Notes under the pieces: generated by a model | The model's input: only the letters and a program-made list of their open reading frames with translations | The model's database searches: none | Told to the model about the DNA's origin: nothing | NCBI RefSeq assembly: GCF_011694515.1 | Contig: NZ_CP050192.1 | Location: forward strand, 3,854,172 to 3,918,171 | Length of the DNA: 64,000 nucleotides | Direction of reading: 5' to 3' | Source: Mycobacterium sp. DL592 | Lineage (GTDB): Bacteria > Actinomycetota > Actinomycetes > Mycobacteriales > Mycobacteriaceae | Position numbers and translations under genes: made by a program | Shown: in pieces, positions 17,783 to 25,916 of the stretch | Position numbering within the stretch: position 1 is the stretch's first letter | How the letters are laid out: every line of letters starts with the position of its first letter

Positions 17783-19447
17783 CTAGCTGTAGTTGAGGAC
17801 GGCTCGGCGCAGCGCGGCCAGGATGCTCTGGTGGTAGGCCGCGTGGTCGCCATCGGGCACCTCGACCAGTTCCGGCGGGGCCGGCGAAGTCCGCAGTCGG
17901 CGCAGCGCCTGCAATCCCTTGTTGGCGACGAACAGCTTGGTGTCATGCGGGCAGAGGATGACGGTGGCCGCCACCCCGCGATCCGCCAGCGCCGACAGCA
18001 CAACGTCGGGAGCCTGAACCACGCCGGTGTGGCCCAGTACGCGCCAGCACTGGGTAGGCAGCATGTTCTGGACCTTCCGGCGCATCCGGGCGCGCGAGGT
18101 CTGCTCCCAGTCGATTTCGTCGTCATCGCCAGGCAGGGTGCGGGCCCGCAGCACCTTCTTGATCCGCCACGACCACAGCAGGGTGTTGACGAACACTACC
18201 GAGTCGGCTCCGAGTTCACGGGCGCCGTAGGCCGCATACCAACTCCCCGAACACACTCCGGCGAACTGGACCCGCGTCGCCCCGCGGCGTGCGTGGGCGG
18301 TGGCGGCCAGCGCGTCCTGCGAGCCCCTGTCGGAGTAGACGTAGACCTCTTCGTCGCGTCCGGGCGGGCTGCTCTCCCCCGCCCCACGACGGTCCCAGCG
18401 CAGCGCGGTGCGACCCGTGGCCGCCACTTCGCGCGCCAGTTCCACCCATTCCCGGTTCGGTCCGTGGTGCGGATTGTTGGCGTTGGTGAAGAACATGACG
18501 ACCGAGTCGGTGGCGCCACTGTCGGGCAGCGTCCGGATGGCGAACATGTCGTGCGGGCTGATCCGCTCGATCTGCTCGATCACGACGCTGTCGCCGACGG
18601 GGATGCGTGCCGAGTCGGTGAACTCCAGAGTGACCGGCGTGCGTTCGTGGCCTACCTGTTGATCGAGCCACTCCGTGGCGGCGTCCACCGCGGCCAACGA
18701 GACGGGCACCAAAAGCCTTGAGGGCTGGGCGCATTGGGGGAACCCGTCGACGAGCACGGCGGTGGTGCGGGCAGATTCGACAAGAGCTCTGACGTTCTTG
18801 TCGTAGCCCTCCGAGCGGGTGATCACCAGCCGGTCGACGCCGCCGGCATCGGATCCGAGTGTGAGCCCACCGAATTCTTTAGCCGCATCGGGCGCCAGCC
18901 GGGCACCGATGGTGGACACCACGCCAGGCGGGACGTCGTCGTTACCGACGGCGATCTTGAAGAATGCGGTCTGCTCGCGCAGGTACCGCTGACCACTGCC
19001 AACGGGATCCCAGTAGACGACCCTGCTGATCGACGGGTGGCGGGCCAGCACACTGTCGAGGATCAGCGCACCTGCGCGCACCGCGACCGCCGAGATGTCG
19101 CTGACACCGGATTCACGCACGTAGTCCACGGCATGGCCGACGCTGGCCTGCCAGTCGCCGACCACGCCGGCACGGGTCTGGTCGAACGACGAGTCGCCGC
19201 TGCCCAGATAGTCGAACCGGAACACCAGCAAGCCGCGGGCTGCGAGTTCGTTGCCCAGCAGACGCAGCCCGCGCAGGGTGTCCGCGTGGTCTTTACCCAA
19301 CGACCCGCACACCAGGACCGCGCCGCGCACCTTCTGGTCGGCGGGCAGATGCGCGACGCCGAACAGGGGCGACTCAGCCGGGCCGAACCACGTCGGGCGC
19401 TCCACGACGTTGAGAATCGTGCGCGCGGACATCAGATCAGACATCAC
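17783..19447 (-). CDS. Tandem double alpha/beta-hydrolase (degenerate plus Cys-nucleophile modules)
   Basis: A 554-residue cytoplasmic-looking protein made of two alpha/beta-hydrolase halves. The first (about 20-265) has the oxyanion segment CGSLGKDHAD and FDYLGSGDS, but its elbow reads AVRAGA (122-127), with Arg where the nucleophile should be. The second (about 285-554) has RWDRRGAGES and an elbow G-V-C-S-G with Cys399 as likely nucleophile, then CPHDTKLF and the terminal DGDHAAY with the catalytic His. The two elbows recall the GLR-GA and GLCDG types seen in hydrolases 2 and 1 associated with exosortase-A polysaccharide clusters, so this looks like a fusion of the two. It follows the carrier-protein ligase by 19 nt and probably releases or transfers a carrier-bound group. 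The last point is inference. Confidence 0.75.
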   Translation of the reverse strand: MMSDLMSARTILNVVERPTWFGPAESPLFGVAHLPADQKVRGAVLVCGSLGKDHADTLRGLRLLGNELAARGLLVFRFDYLGSGDSSFDQTRAGVVGDWQASVGHAVDYVRESGVSDISAVAVRAGALILDSVLARHPSISRVVYWDPVGSGQRYLREQTAFFKIAVGNDDVPPGVVSTIGARLAPDAAKEFGGLTLGSDAGGVDRLVITRSEGYDKNVRALVESARTTAVLVDGFPQCAQPSRLLVPVSLAAVDAATEWLDQQVGHERTPVTLEFTDSARIPVGDSVVIEQIERISPHDMFAIRTLPDSGATDSVVMFFTNANNPHHGPNREWVELAREVAATGRTALRWDRRGAGESSPPGRDEEVYVYSDRGSQDALAATAHARRGATRVQFAGVCSGSWYAAYGARELGADSVVFVNTLLWSWRIKKVLRARTLPGDDDEIDWEQTSRARMRRKVQNMLPTQCWRVLGHTGVVQAPDVVLSALADRGVAATVILCPHDTKLFVANKGLQALRRLRTSPAPPELVEVPDGDHAAYHQSILAALRRAVLNYS

Positions 19448-19466
19448 CGTGTCTCAGTCATCGGCG

Positions 19467-20417
19467 TCACCAGCTCAGCGCCGCCTGCACTGACGGGGGC
19501 CAGGCATCCGGCTGCAGGCCGTGCGTACGCAATAGAGCCAGCGCAATGCGTTCCATTCCGAAGCCGACGCACGCGCTGTGGGCGACGGCGCCGTCGGCGG
19601 TGCGCAGACCGAACGTCTCACCGAAATGGTCGCGGTGGCAGTTGGCCGACACGATCGCGGTTCCGTCATCGAGGTCGCCGTACAGCCGGACGGTCAACTC
19701 GGTCTTGAGCCCCTCGTCGCGCTGGTTGGCGGCGAGCATCTTGCCCACCCGGCCGAAGAACGGGTCATTGGCGGGTACGGCTGCGGCATCGAGGCCGAGT
19801 TCCGCGAGCACCGCCATGCCGTGCCCGACCCAGGCGTCACGATGAGTCTCGGCCTGCTCAGCAGTCCCGACGATCACGAACTCGTGCATCCGGAATGCCT
19901 GCATACGTGCGGGGTCGATGGCCGGCTCGTGCCGAAAGCAGTAGCCGTAAATGTCCATCAGCTGGCCGCCGTCGGGCAGGACCTTCGGCAGCGTCGAGTA
20001 ACTGGGGTGGCAGGCCGCCGGCACGAGCATGGTGCCGGCCGGGTGCAGGTGGCCGTCCCACGGCCGGCCTGCGTCGCGATCGGCCAGCAGAGCCCGGTGG
20101 TCACGGTTGTCGCCGGTGAAGGTCGACACCGCGCCGGTCAGATTCGGAAAGGACGCGATGTAGTCGGTGTTCTCGAAGGCAGCCCGGGTGAACACGGGCG
20201 GGAAACGAAGAACCTTGGCGCGCTCGCCGTGCACCTGGCGGCCCTTGCGCCGGACCGCGACGTCGATCCCGTCGACGATCCGCTCGAAGTCTCCGCCACG
20301 CCCGTACAGGCCGTCGATGCCCATCGGCACCAACAGGCCGGCCTCGACCAACTCGGCGTGGAATTGCTGACGCGCCCGCTGCAACGGGTCGACCAGAACC
20401 TCACTGGTCGAACTCAC
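19467..20417 (-). CDS. Amino acid:[carrier protein] ligase, class II aaRS-like
   Basis: A 316-residue class II aminoacyl-tRNA-synthetase-like protein without a tRNA-binding arm. Motif 2 reads CFRHEPA with the conserved Arg, and motif 3 reads GFGMERIALAL. Cys136, Glu179 and Cys283 are in the places expected for the zinc site of SerRS-like amino acid:carrier-protein ligases such as the Bradyrhizobium Bll0957 type. Those enzymes activate Gly or Ala with ATP and load it on a phosphopantetheinylated carrier protein. A lone carrier protein gene, a phosphopantetheinyl transferase and a DUF1839 gene are all nearby, which supports the assignment. The start is a GTG. The amino acid used cannot be read from the sequence. 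Confidence 0.85.
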   Translation of the reverse strand: MSSTSEVLVDPLQRARQQFHAELVEAGLLVPMGIDGLYGRGGDFERIVDGIDVAVRRKGRQVHGERAKVLRFPPVFTRAAFENTDYIASFPNLTGAVSTFTGDNRDHRALLADRDAGRPWDGHLHPAGTMLVPAACHPSYSTLPKVLPDGGQLMDIYGYCFRHEPAIDPARMQAFRMHEFVIVGTAEQAETHRDAWVGHGMAVLAELGLDAAAVPANDPFFGRVGKMLAANQRDEGLKTELTVRLYGDLDDGTAIVSANCHRDHFGETFGLRTADGAVAHSACVGFGMERIALALLRTHGLQPDAWPPSVQAALSW

Positions 20418-20429
20418 GATCCCCCCTCT

Positions 20430-21635
20430 TCATCCCCGGTGAACGAACGCCAACTGGGCGTTGTTCGCGCGGATCCGGTCGTTGGACACCATCAGCTGAG
20501 GACCGAACGCGTCCCGCAACAGCCGGCTCATGGAGGCCTCGTGGTCCTCACGGTAGCCGTTGATGCCGATCAGTTGCAGCGCTCCGACGACCACATCGAC
20601 AACCGCAGCGGAAGCGCCCAGCTTCAAGTTGTTCATGGCAATGGTAAAACCGACCGTTGGTTCGGTTTGGCCCGACCGCAGAAATTCGTCGTAACGCTGC
20701 ACTTCTCGCATCACCAGCGACTCGAACGTCTGGTGAATGCCGGTCAGGTCGGCCAATTTGGCGGCGCCGGCCCCAATATCGGAACGTCCCGAGCGTGCGC
20801 CTTTGCGGATTACCTGGCGCGCCTTGATCAGCGCCGCGTCGGCGATACCCAGCCAGACCGAAGCCCACAGAGTATGCGAGGAAGGCAACATCGTGTACTC
20901 GGATATCGTCGAATAGTCGACCGGCACAATATTTTTCGACGACGTTCGACTCTTCAGCTGGAACCCGGGACTGCAGGTGCCGCGAAATCCCAGTACGTCC
21001 CAGGTGCTGGTTTTCTCCAGCGTCGTGTCAGGGGCCGGGCACACCAGCAGTACTTGGTCGTTGGCGGGGCTGTCCGGGCCGCGGCGCGCCGTGGTGCAGA
21101 TGTAGTCGGCGTACTCGGCGTAGGAGATCACCGGCGCGTTCTTCTCCAGCGTGACCTCGTCGCCGTCGACGAGCACCGCGCACGTCGAGGACCGCACGTC
21201 ACCGCCGGTGGAGATCTCGGTCGTCGCCGAGGCCAGCAGCGCTTCCCTGGCGGCGATCGTCGCGGTGAGTTGGGCAATCTCCCCGGTGCTGCCGTGGTGG
21301 GCCAGCGTCAGCGCCTGGGTGTGATGCATAGCGAAAACCATCGCCGCCGAACTGCACGCGCCACCGATCGCCCGCGCGGCGCTGGCTAACTCGCCGATGC
21401 GAACCGACCCACCGCCCAGAGCCTCGGGAATCGAACACGAGAGAAGCTTTGCCTCCTTCAGCGACTCCACAGCTTCCGAGGGGAACCGCGCCTTACGGTC
21501 GACATCGTCGGCCGCCGCGGCTGCCGCCTTGATCACGGCTGATAGCTGGGGGGAGGCAGACGTGGCCGGTCCGGGGGCGAGAAGACGGTCTTCCATGGGA
21601 GCTCTCGTGTTAGCTGAGACAGCATCGGCGCGCAT
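20430..21635 (-). CDS. Acyl-CoA-dehydrogenase-like flavoprotein of the carrier-protein module
   Basis: About 401 residues with acyl-CoA dehydrogenase architecture: helical N-terminus (RFPSEAVESLKEAKLL), a central beta-domain (ASATTEISTGGDV, GFRGTCSPGF) and a C-terminal helical bundle (SHTLWASVWLGIADAAL onward). Homologues such as PltE oxidise aminoacyl thioesters on carrier proteins, so a substrate loaded by the adjacent ligase is plausible. It lies 12 nt upstream of the ligase in the same operon and is divergent from the carrier protein gene. The start could instead be 21596 (388 residues). Neither has a strong ribosome-binding site. Parts of 20640-20960 are visibly more A/T-rich than the flanking genes. 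Confidence 0.8.
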   Translation of the reverse strand: MRADAVSANTRAPMEDRLLAPGPATSASPQLSAVIKAAAAAADDVDRKARFPSEAVESLKEAKLLSCSIPEALGGGSVRIGELASAARAIGGACSSAAMVFAMHHTQALTLAHHGSTGEIAQLTATIAAREALLASATTEISTGGDVRSSTCAVLVDGDEVTLEKNAPVISYAEYADYICTTARRGPDSPANDQVLLVCPAPDTTLEKTSTWDVLGFRGTCSPGFQLKSRTSSKNIVPVDYSTISEYTMLPSSHTLWASVWLGIADAALIKARQVIRKGARSGRSDIGAGAAKLADLTGIHQTFESLVMREVQRYDEFLRSGQTEPTVGFTIAMNNLKLGASAAVVDVVVGALQLIGINGYREDHEASMSRLLRDAFGPQLMVSNDRIRANNAQLAFVHRG

Positions 21636-21725
21636 CACTTCTGGACTACGGTACCAGGCAGCTAAGATGTTGCTGAGAATCGCATGGCGAACAATATGGC
21701 CGTGACAATCCCAGGGAGAAGGCGA

Positions 21726-21971
21726 ATGCAGGAGCGGATTCGTGAGGTCCTCGCGGCACATGGCCGCATGCCGGTCGATCCACACAGCATCGACAGCGAC
21801 GCCGACCTCTACAAGCTGGGGTTGACCTCGCACGCGTCGGTGAACGTAATGCTGGCATTGGAAGACGAATTCGATATCGAGTTTCCCGATGAGGCACTGA
21901 AGAAGTCGACGTTCGCATCGGTGACGAACATCGCCCGCGTGGTGGGCAGCCTCGCCGAATCGCCCGTGTGA
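21726..21971 (+). CDS. Stand-alone acyl/aminoacyl carrier protein
   Basis: An 81-residue carrier protein. DLYKLGLTSHASVNVML is the phosphopantetheine-attachment helix, with Ser35 in LTSHA in place of the usual DSL. The next helix (LALEDEFDIEFPDEAL) is acidic as in ACPs. The start at 21726 has a strong GGGAGAAGG ribosome-binding site, while two earlier in-frame ATGs lack one. Its stop overlaps the DUF1839 GTG by 4 nt. The adjacent ligase should load it and the AcpS-type transferase in the same operon should activate it. Confidence 0.88.
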   Translation: MQERIREVLAAHGRMPVDPHSIDSDADLYKLGLTSHASVNVMLALEDEFDIEFPDEALKKSTFASVTNIARVVGSLAESPV

Positions 21972-22918
21972 GCCTCGCAGTTTGCGCTGAGCCTGAAACT
22001 CACCGGCCACACTTCACGCATTCCCCCGAACGAATCTGGCCGGAGACGAATTGTTACTTCGATCTCTGGATCGAATTGCTGCATGCGCTCGGGCTGGACC
22101 CGGTGCCTTCTTTTGCCAGCGCGCTCTCGGCCGATCACGACGGGATGCACTGGTCGTTCCTCAAACCGCTGCCGGAAGACCTTCGTCGTCTCTACGGTCT
22201 CGAGGTAACCGAGGAGAACGTCTGGATGCCGGTTCTGGAGACCGTGGAGTCCGGTCCGCCGCGCGGGGTGCTGCACACCGTCGAGGTGGACAGCTGGTGG
22301 CTGCCTGACACCGCCGGCACCAGCTACCGAACCGAGCATGTCAAGACCACGATCGTGCCCACCCGGGTCGACCGGGACCGCAAGCTGATGTGGTACCTGC
22401 ACAACGCCGGCCTCTACGAGTTGCGCAACGATGACTTCGACGGAGTGTTCGGCGAGACCGACCCATCCGCGACGGTGCTGCTGCCCTACATCGAGGCGAT
22501 CCGCCGTTTCCCGGACCGCCGCGAGGATGACGCGCTGCTCCGGATCACCACCGAGCATCTGTCCCGGCGCCCGGACGGCAACCCGGTCGAGCGCCTGGCT
22601 GACGGACTCGGCCGGGCCGCCGAGTGGCTGCCCAGTGCCGGCATGCCGCGGTTTCATCGCTGGGCGTTCGCCAACCTGCGGCAGTGCGGTGCCACGGCTG
22701 AGCTGGCCGCGGACTTCGCCGTCCACCTCGACGGTGTCCGCCCGGGAACCGCGCACGCCGAGGGCCACTTCCGCGCTGTCGCATCCGGTGCCAAGTCGGT
22801 GCAGTTCAAGATGGCGCGCTTGGCCAACGGCCGGTCCGTCGACGTGGGGGCAGGCCTGGCCGAGATGGCGCGCGACTGGCAGACCGCCATGGACTCCCTT
22901 GCGGCCGCGGTGGGTTGA
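21968..22918 (+). CDS. DUF1839 family protein
   Basis: A 316-residue protein that I assign to DUF1839. The N-terminal NCYFDLWIELLHALGLDPV and DGMHWSFLKP segments, EVDSWWLPDTAGTSYR and the Tyr-Leu-His pattern YLHNAGLYEL look like a compact enzyme domain with conserved His, Trp and Asp residues. As far as I recall, members are found next to amino acid:carrier-protein ligases in proteobacteria. An aminoacyl transfer role is possible but unproven. The GTG start overlaps the carrier-protein stop by 4 nt, and its stop overlaps the start of the GH2-like gene. Confidence 0.75.
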   Translation: MSLAVCAEPETHRPHFTHSPERIWPETNCYFDLWIELLHALGLDPVPSFASALSADHDGMHWSFLKPLPEDLRRLYGLEVTEENVWMPVLETVESGPPRGVLHTVEVDSWWLPDTAGTSYRTEHVKTTIVPTRVDRDRKLMWYLHNAGLYELRNDDFDGVFGETDPSATVLLPYIEAIRRFPDRREDDALLRITTEHLSRRPDGNPVERLADGLGRAAEWLPSAGMPRFHRWAFANLRQCGATAELAADFAVHLDGVRPGTAHAEGHFRAVASGAKSVQFKMARLANGRSVDVGAGLAEMARDWQTAMDSLAAAVG

Positions 22919-25308
22919 CGGTGCTGGATCGCTGGCAGGTCGTCCGCACCCGGGCGGGCGAATTCGGCAAACCGGAGGAGCTGGCCGAACTGTGGCCGGA
23001 CGGGCTCGAACTCGACGGTGCCGCGCCGGTCGCCACCCTGGCCCCGGTTGACGACGACCATGACTGGTGGCATCGCGCGACACTGCTGGCCGACGAGCCG
23101 GTGGTCGTGGAGTTCGCCGGGTTGAGCTTTCCGGCAACGGTTTTCGTCGACGGGCAGCAGGCCGCTCAGTGCGTGTCGATGTTCCTGCCGGTGCGGGTTC
23201 CCGTCGGGCCCGGTGCGCACGACATCGCGGTGTGCTTCCACGCTCTCAACGGGTGGCTGACCACTCGGCGGCCGCGTGGGCGCTGGCGATCGAGCCTCGT
23301 CGGTCCGCCCGGCCTGCGCTGGGCTCGCACGACCCTGCTGGGCCGCGCCCCGGTCTACGGCGACGTACCGGTCCCGATCGGCTTCTGGCGTCCGGTGACC
23401 GTCACTGCCCAGCGGGCGGTGCTCGACATCGTCGTCACCCCCGATCCCGACAGCGGGATCGTTGAAGTCACCGGCAGTGCGCCGGGCGGGGAGCTGGCCT
23501 ACACGATCGAGGGGCCCGATGGCCTCGTGGTCACCGACGGCCGTGCCCCCGTCACCAATTGCGTATTCACCATCCGGGAACAGATCACGGCGCCCGAGCT
23601 GTGGTGGCCCCGCGGCTACGGCCCGCAGCCGCTGTACCGCCTGCGGCTGAGCCTCGACGGCCACCAGATCGCGCCGCGCACGTTCGGCTTCCGCTCGCTG
23701 AGCGCCCTCGAGACCGACGGCGGCTTCGGGTTGCGCGTCAACGGTGTCGACGTGTTCTGTCGCGGCGCGACCTGGTTCCCACCTGATCCGGTGGCCCTGA
23801 CCGTGGACGACGCGACGCTGCGCGGCCAGGTCAGCGCCCTCGCCGACGCCGGGGCGAACATGATCCGCATCGTCGGTGGGCTGGTCCCCGAGCAGCCGGA
23901 GTTCTTCGAGATCTGCGCCGAACTCGGCGTGCTGGTGTGGCAGGACGCCATGCTGGCCACCTTCGATCCGCCAGCCGAGCTGACCGGGGTGATCGTCGAG
24001 GAGGTCACCACCATCCTTCGGGCCGCCGCCGGAAACCCGGCCCTGGCCGTCGTCAGCGGCGGCAGCGAGACCCTGCAGCGACCGGAGATGCTCGGACTCG
24101 ACGCCGGCGCCCGCGCGATCGACCTGATCGACGTGGCCCTTCCCGAGGCCGTCGCGCAGACGGCGGCGGTTGCCTACGTGTGCTCGAGTCCGGCGCCGCC
24201 CCCAGGTGGCGACGACCTCGCGATCCGGCCGGACACCGGTGTCGCGCACTGGTTCGGAGTGGGCGGGTATCTGCGGCCGCTGTCCGATGTGCGCACCGCG
24301 GGGGTCCGCTTCGCCGCCGAGTGCCTGGCATTCGCCAATCCGCCGTCGGCCGCGGCCGTCGAACGGCACTTCGGGTCGGCTGCCGTCGCCGGCCACGACC
24401 CACGTTGGAAAGCCGGCGTGCCGCGCGACCGCGGCGCGTCATGGGATTTCGAGGACGTCCGCGACTTCTACGTCCGCGAGGTCTTCGGCGAGGACCCTGC
24501 CGCGGTCCGGCGAGTCGACCCGGAGCGTTATCTGGAGCTCGGCCGACTGGCCGTCGCCGAGGCCATGCTGCGGTGCTTCGGCTTCTGGCGGCGCGCCGAG
24601 TCGGGTTGCCGGGGTGCGCTGGTGCTCGCCGGCAAGGACGCCCGTCCCGGTGCCGGGTGGGGATTACTCGATGTCGACGGCGCGCCGAAAGCGGCGCTGC
24701 AGGCGTTGCGCCGGGTCTGGGCTGCCCAGTCGGTGGTGCTCTCCGACGAGGGGTTGTCCGGTATCCGCGTCGACGTCCACAACGACACCGCGACCGCAGC
24801 GGGCGGTGAACTGATCCTGGCCGCCACCGATGCCACCGGACAGCTCGTCGCCGAGGCGCACCGGGACATCGAGGTGCCTGCGCACTCGTCGCTGACATTC
24901 GTCGACTCGCAGCTGTCGGGGGTGTTCCGCGACCTGTCGCACGCTTTCCGGTTCGGACCGCCCACCGCAGACGCGGTCGAAGCCGTGGTGCGACTGGGCG
25001 AGCCTGCGCGGGTGCTGCGCGACGCGCTCGTCGTCCACCCACGCGGCACGCAGGTCCACACCGGTCTTCGCGCGGTCGCCGAGCACGTCGACGGATCCTG
25101 GGAACTGGAGATCAGCGCGGGCGTCGCGCTGCGCTACGTCTCGATCGACGCCCCCGGCTGGCGAACGTCGGACAACTACTTCCACCTGGCTGCCGGCCGG
25201 CCCTATCGGGTGCGACTCACCGCCGACACCGAGCCCAGCGCGCAGCCGGGCGGCGCGGTCGGTTCACCTGACTCCCACGCGCGCGCCGTCATCGAGGTTC
25301 CGCAGTGA
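22915..25308 (+). CDS. Glycoside hydrolase family 2-like (beta-mannosidase-type) protein
   Basis: A 797-residue protein with the GH2 layout: N-terminal jelly-roll (WWHRATLL, VFVDGQQAAQC), immunoglobulin-like domain (APELWWPRGYGPQPLYRL), a TIM-barrel (NGVDVFCRGATWFPPD, NMIRIVGG) and C-terminal beta domains. The acid/base GNNE motif is GGSE here (Glu385), and the likely nucleophile is Glu469 in RFAAECLAF. Both glutamates are kept although surrounding residues are divergent. There is no signal peptide, so it should act in the cytoplasm, perhaps on a glycan precursor. The start may be the TTG at 22915 (TTGA overlap with the previous stop) or GTG at 22921. Its stop overlaps the transferase gene. 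Confidence 0.75.
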   Translation: MTVLDRWQVVRTRAGEFGKPEELAELWPDGLELDGAAPVATLAPVDDDHDWWHRATLLADEPVVVEFAGLSFPATVFVDGQQAAQCVSMFLPVRVPVGPGAHDIAVCFHALNGWLTTRRPRGRWRSSLVGPPGLRWARTTLLGRAPVYGDVPVPIGFWRPVTVTAQRAVLDIVVTPDPDSGIVEVTGSAPGGELAYTIEGPDGLVVTDGRAPVTNCVFTIREQITAPELWWPRGYGPQPLYRLRLSLDGHQIAPRTFGFRSLSALETDGGFGLRVNGVDVFCRGATWFPPDPVALTVDDATLRGQVSALADAGANMIRIVGGLVPEQPEFFEICAELGVLVWQDAMLATFDPPAELTGVIVEEVTTILRAAAGNPALAVVSGGSETLQRPEMLGLDAGARAIDLIDVALPEAVAQTAAVAYVCSSPAPPPGGDDLAIRPDTGVAHWFGVGGYLRPLSDVRTAGVRFAAECLAFANPPSAAAVERHFGSAAVAGHDPRWKAGVPRDRGASWDFEDVRDFYVREVFGEDPAAVRRVDPERYLELGRLAVAEAMLRCFGFWRRAESGCRGALVLAGKDARPGAGWGLLDVDGAPKAALQALRRVWAAQSVVLSDEGLSGIRVDVHNDTATAAGGELILAATDATGQLVAEAHRDIEVPAHSSLTFVDSQLSGVFRDLSHAFRFGPPTADAVEAVVRLGEPARVLRDALVVHPRGTQVHTGLRAVAEHVDGSWELEISAGVALRYVSIDAPGWRTSDNYFHLAAGRPYRVRLTADTEPSAQPGGAVGSPDSHARAVIEVPQ

Positions 25309-25679
25309 TCGAGGGGATCCGGGTCGGCTGTGACGTAGTGGCCGTCAACGAGGTCGCCGAGTCGATGGCGACATTCGGCGATCGTTACCTGCAAAGGGTG
25401 TTCACCCCGGCCGAACTCGACGACTGCGCCGGATCGGCCGAACGGCTCGCCGCACGATTCGCCGCCAAGGAAGCCGTCATCAAGGTTTTCGCCGAACCGG
25501 ACGCGCATTTCCCGCTGCAGGAGATCGAGGTGCGCAGCACCGGATCGGCGCCGACGCTGCATTTGACCGGGGCAACCGCCGAGCGCGCCCGGGCACAGGG
25601 ATGGGGCCAGACTGAGGTCTCGCTGTCGCACGCAGAGTGCCACGCGATGGCCGTTGTGGTCGTGGCCTGCCAGAAATGA
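25305..25679 (+). CDS. AcpS-type 4'-phosphopantetheinyl transferase
   Basis: A 124-residue AcpS-like enzyme that would move phosphopantetheine from CoA to the carrier-protein serine. GCDVVAV near the N-terminus has the Mg-binding Asp10, and ARFAAKEAVIK has Glu56 and Lys. The C-terminal VSLSHAECHAMAVVV is the third signature. Mycobacteria already carry a housekeeping AcpS and PptT, so this copy looks dedicated to the local carrier protein. The GTG overlaps the GH2 stop by 4 nt, making it the last gene of the operon that begins with the carrier protein. Confidence 0.85.
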   Translation: MIEGIRVGCDVVAVNEVAESMATFGDRYLQRVFTPAELDDCAGSAERLAARFAAKEAVIKVFAEPDAHFPLQEIEVRSTGSAPTLHLTGATAERARAQGWGQTEVSLSHAECHAMAVVVVACQK

Positions 25680-25745
25680 CGCAGGCCGCGGTGGCCATTA
25701 TGCTTACCAGCAAGTTAACGACAGGCCACCCGGCAAATTTTGAGT

Positions 25746-25773
25746 GCAAGTATCGCGAAGTGATAACGCTTGC
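25746..25773. promoter_or_regulatory. Nested palindrome upstream of the Wzz-like gene
   Basis: GCAAG at 25746-25750 pairs with CTTGC at 25769-25773, and inside them TATC pairs with GATA around a 7-nt centre. The element lies in the 237-bp gap between the transferase gene and the Wzz-like gene, where the DNA is A/T-richer than its surroundings. It could be a regulator site for the polysaccharide operon or a leader hairpin. No promoter elements were assigned with confidence in this gap. Confidence 0.35.
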
Positions 25774-25916
25774 GACACAGGGTTGTTTCGTGTGCATGTG
25801 GCGTCGCGCGTCGACCGCCGGCTGGGCGACAGTTATTCTGGAGCAAAACTCGGGTAGTTCGCCGCGCCGAGTGGCTCCGCATACGACGAGCCTGACGAGA
25901 CATCTTTGGAGTGGCA

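Noticed and set aside
22654..24396. Long open frame on the minus strand opposite the DUF1839 and GH2-like genes
   Set aside because: It is an antisense shadow produced by high G+C codon bias. It has no domain signature, low-complexity Arg/Gly/His composition, and both plus-strand genes are convincing.
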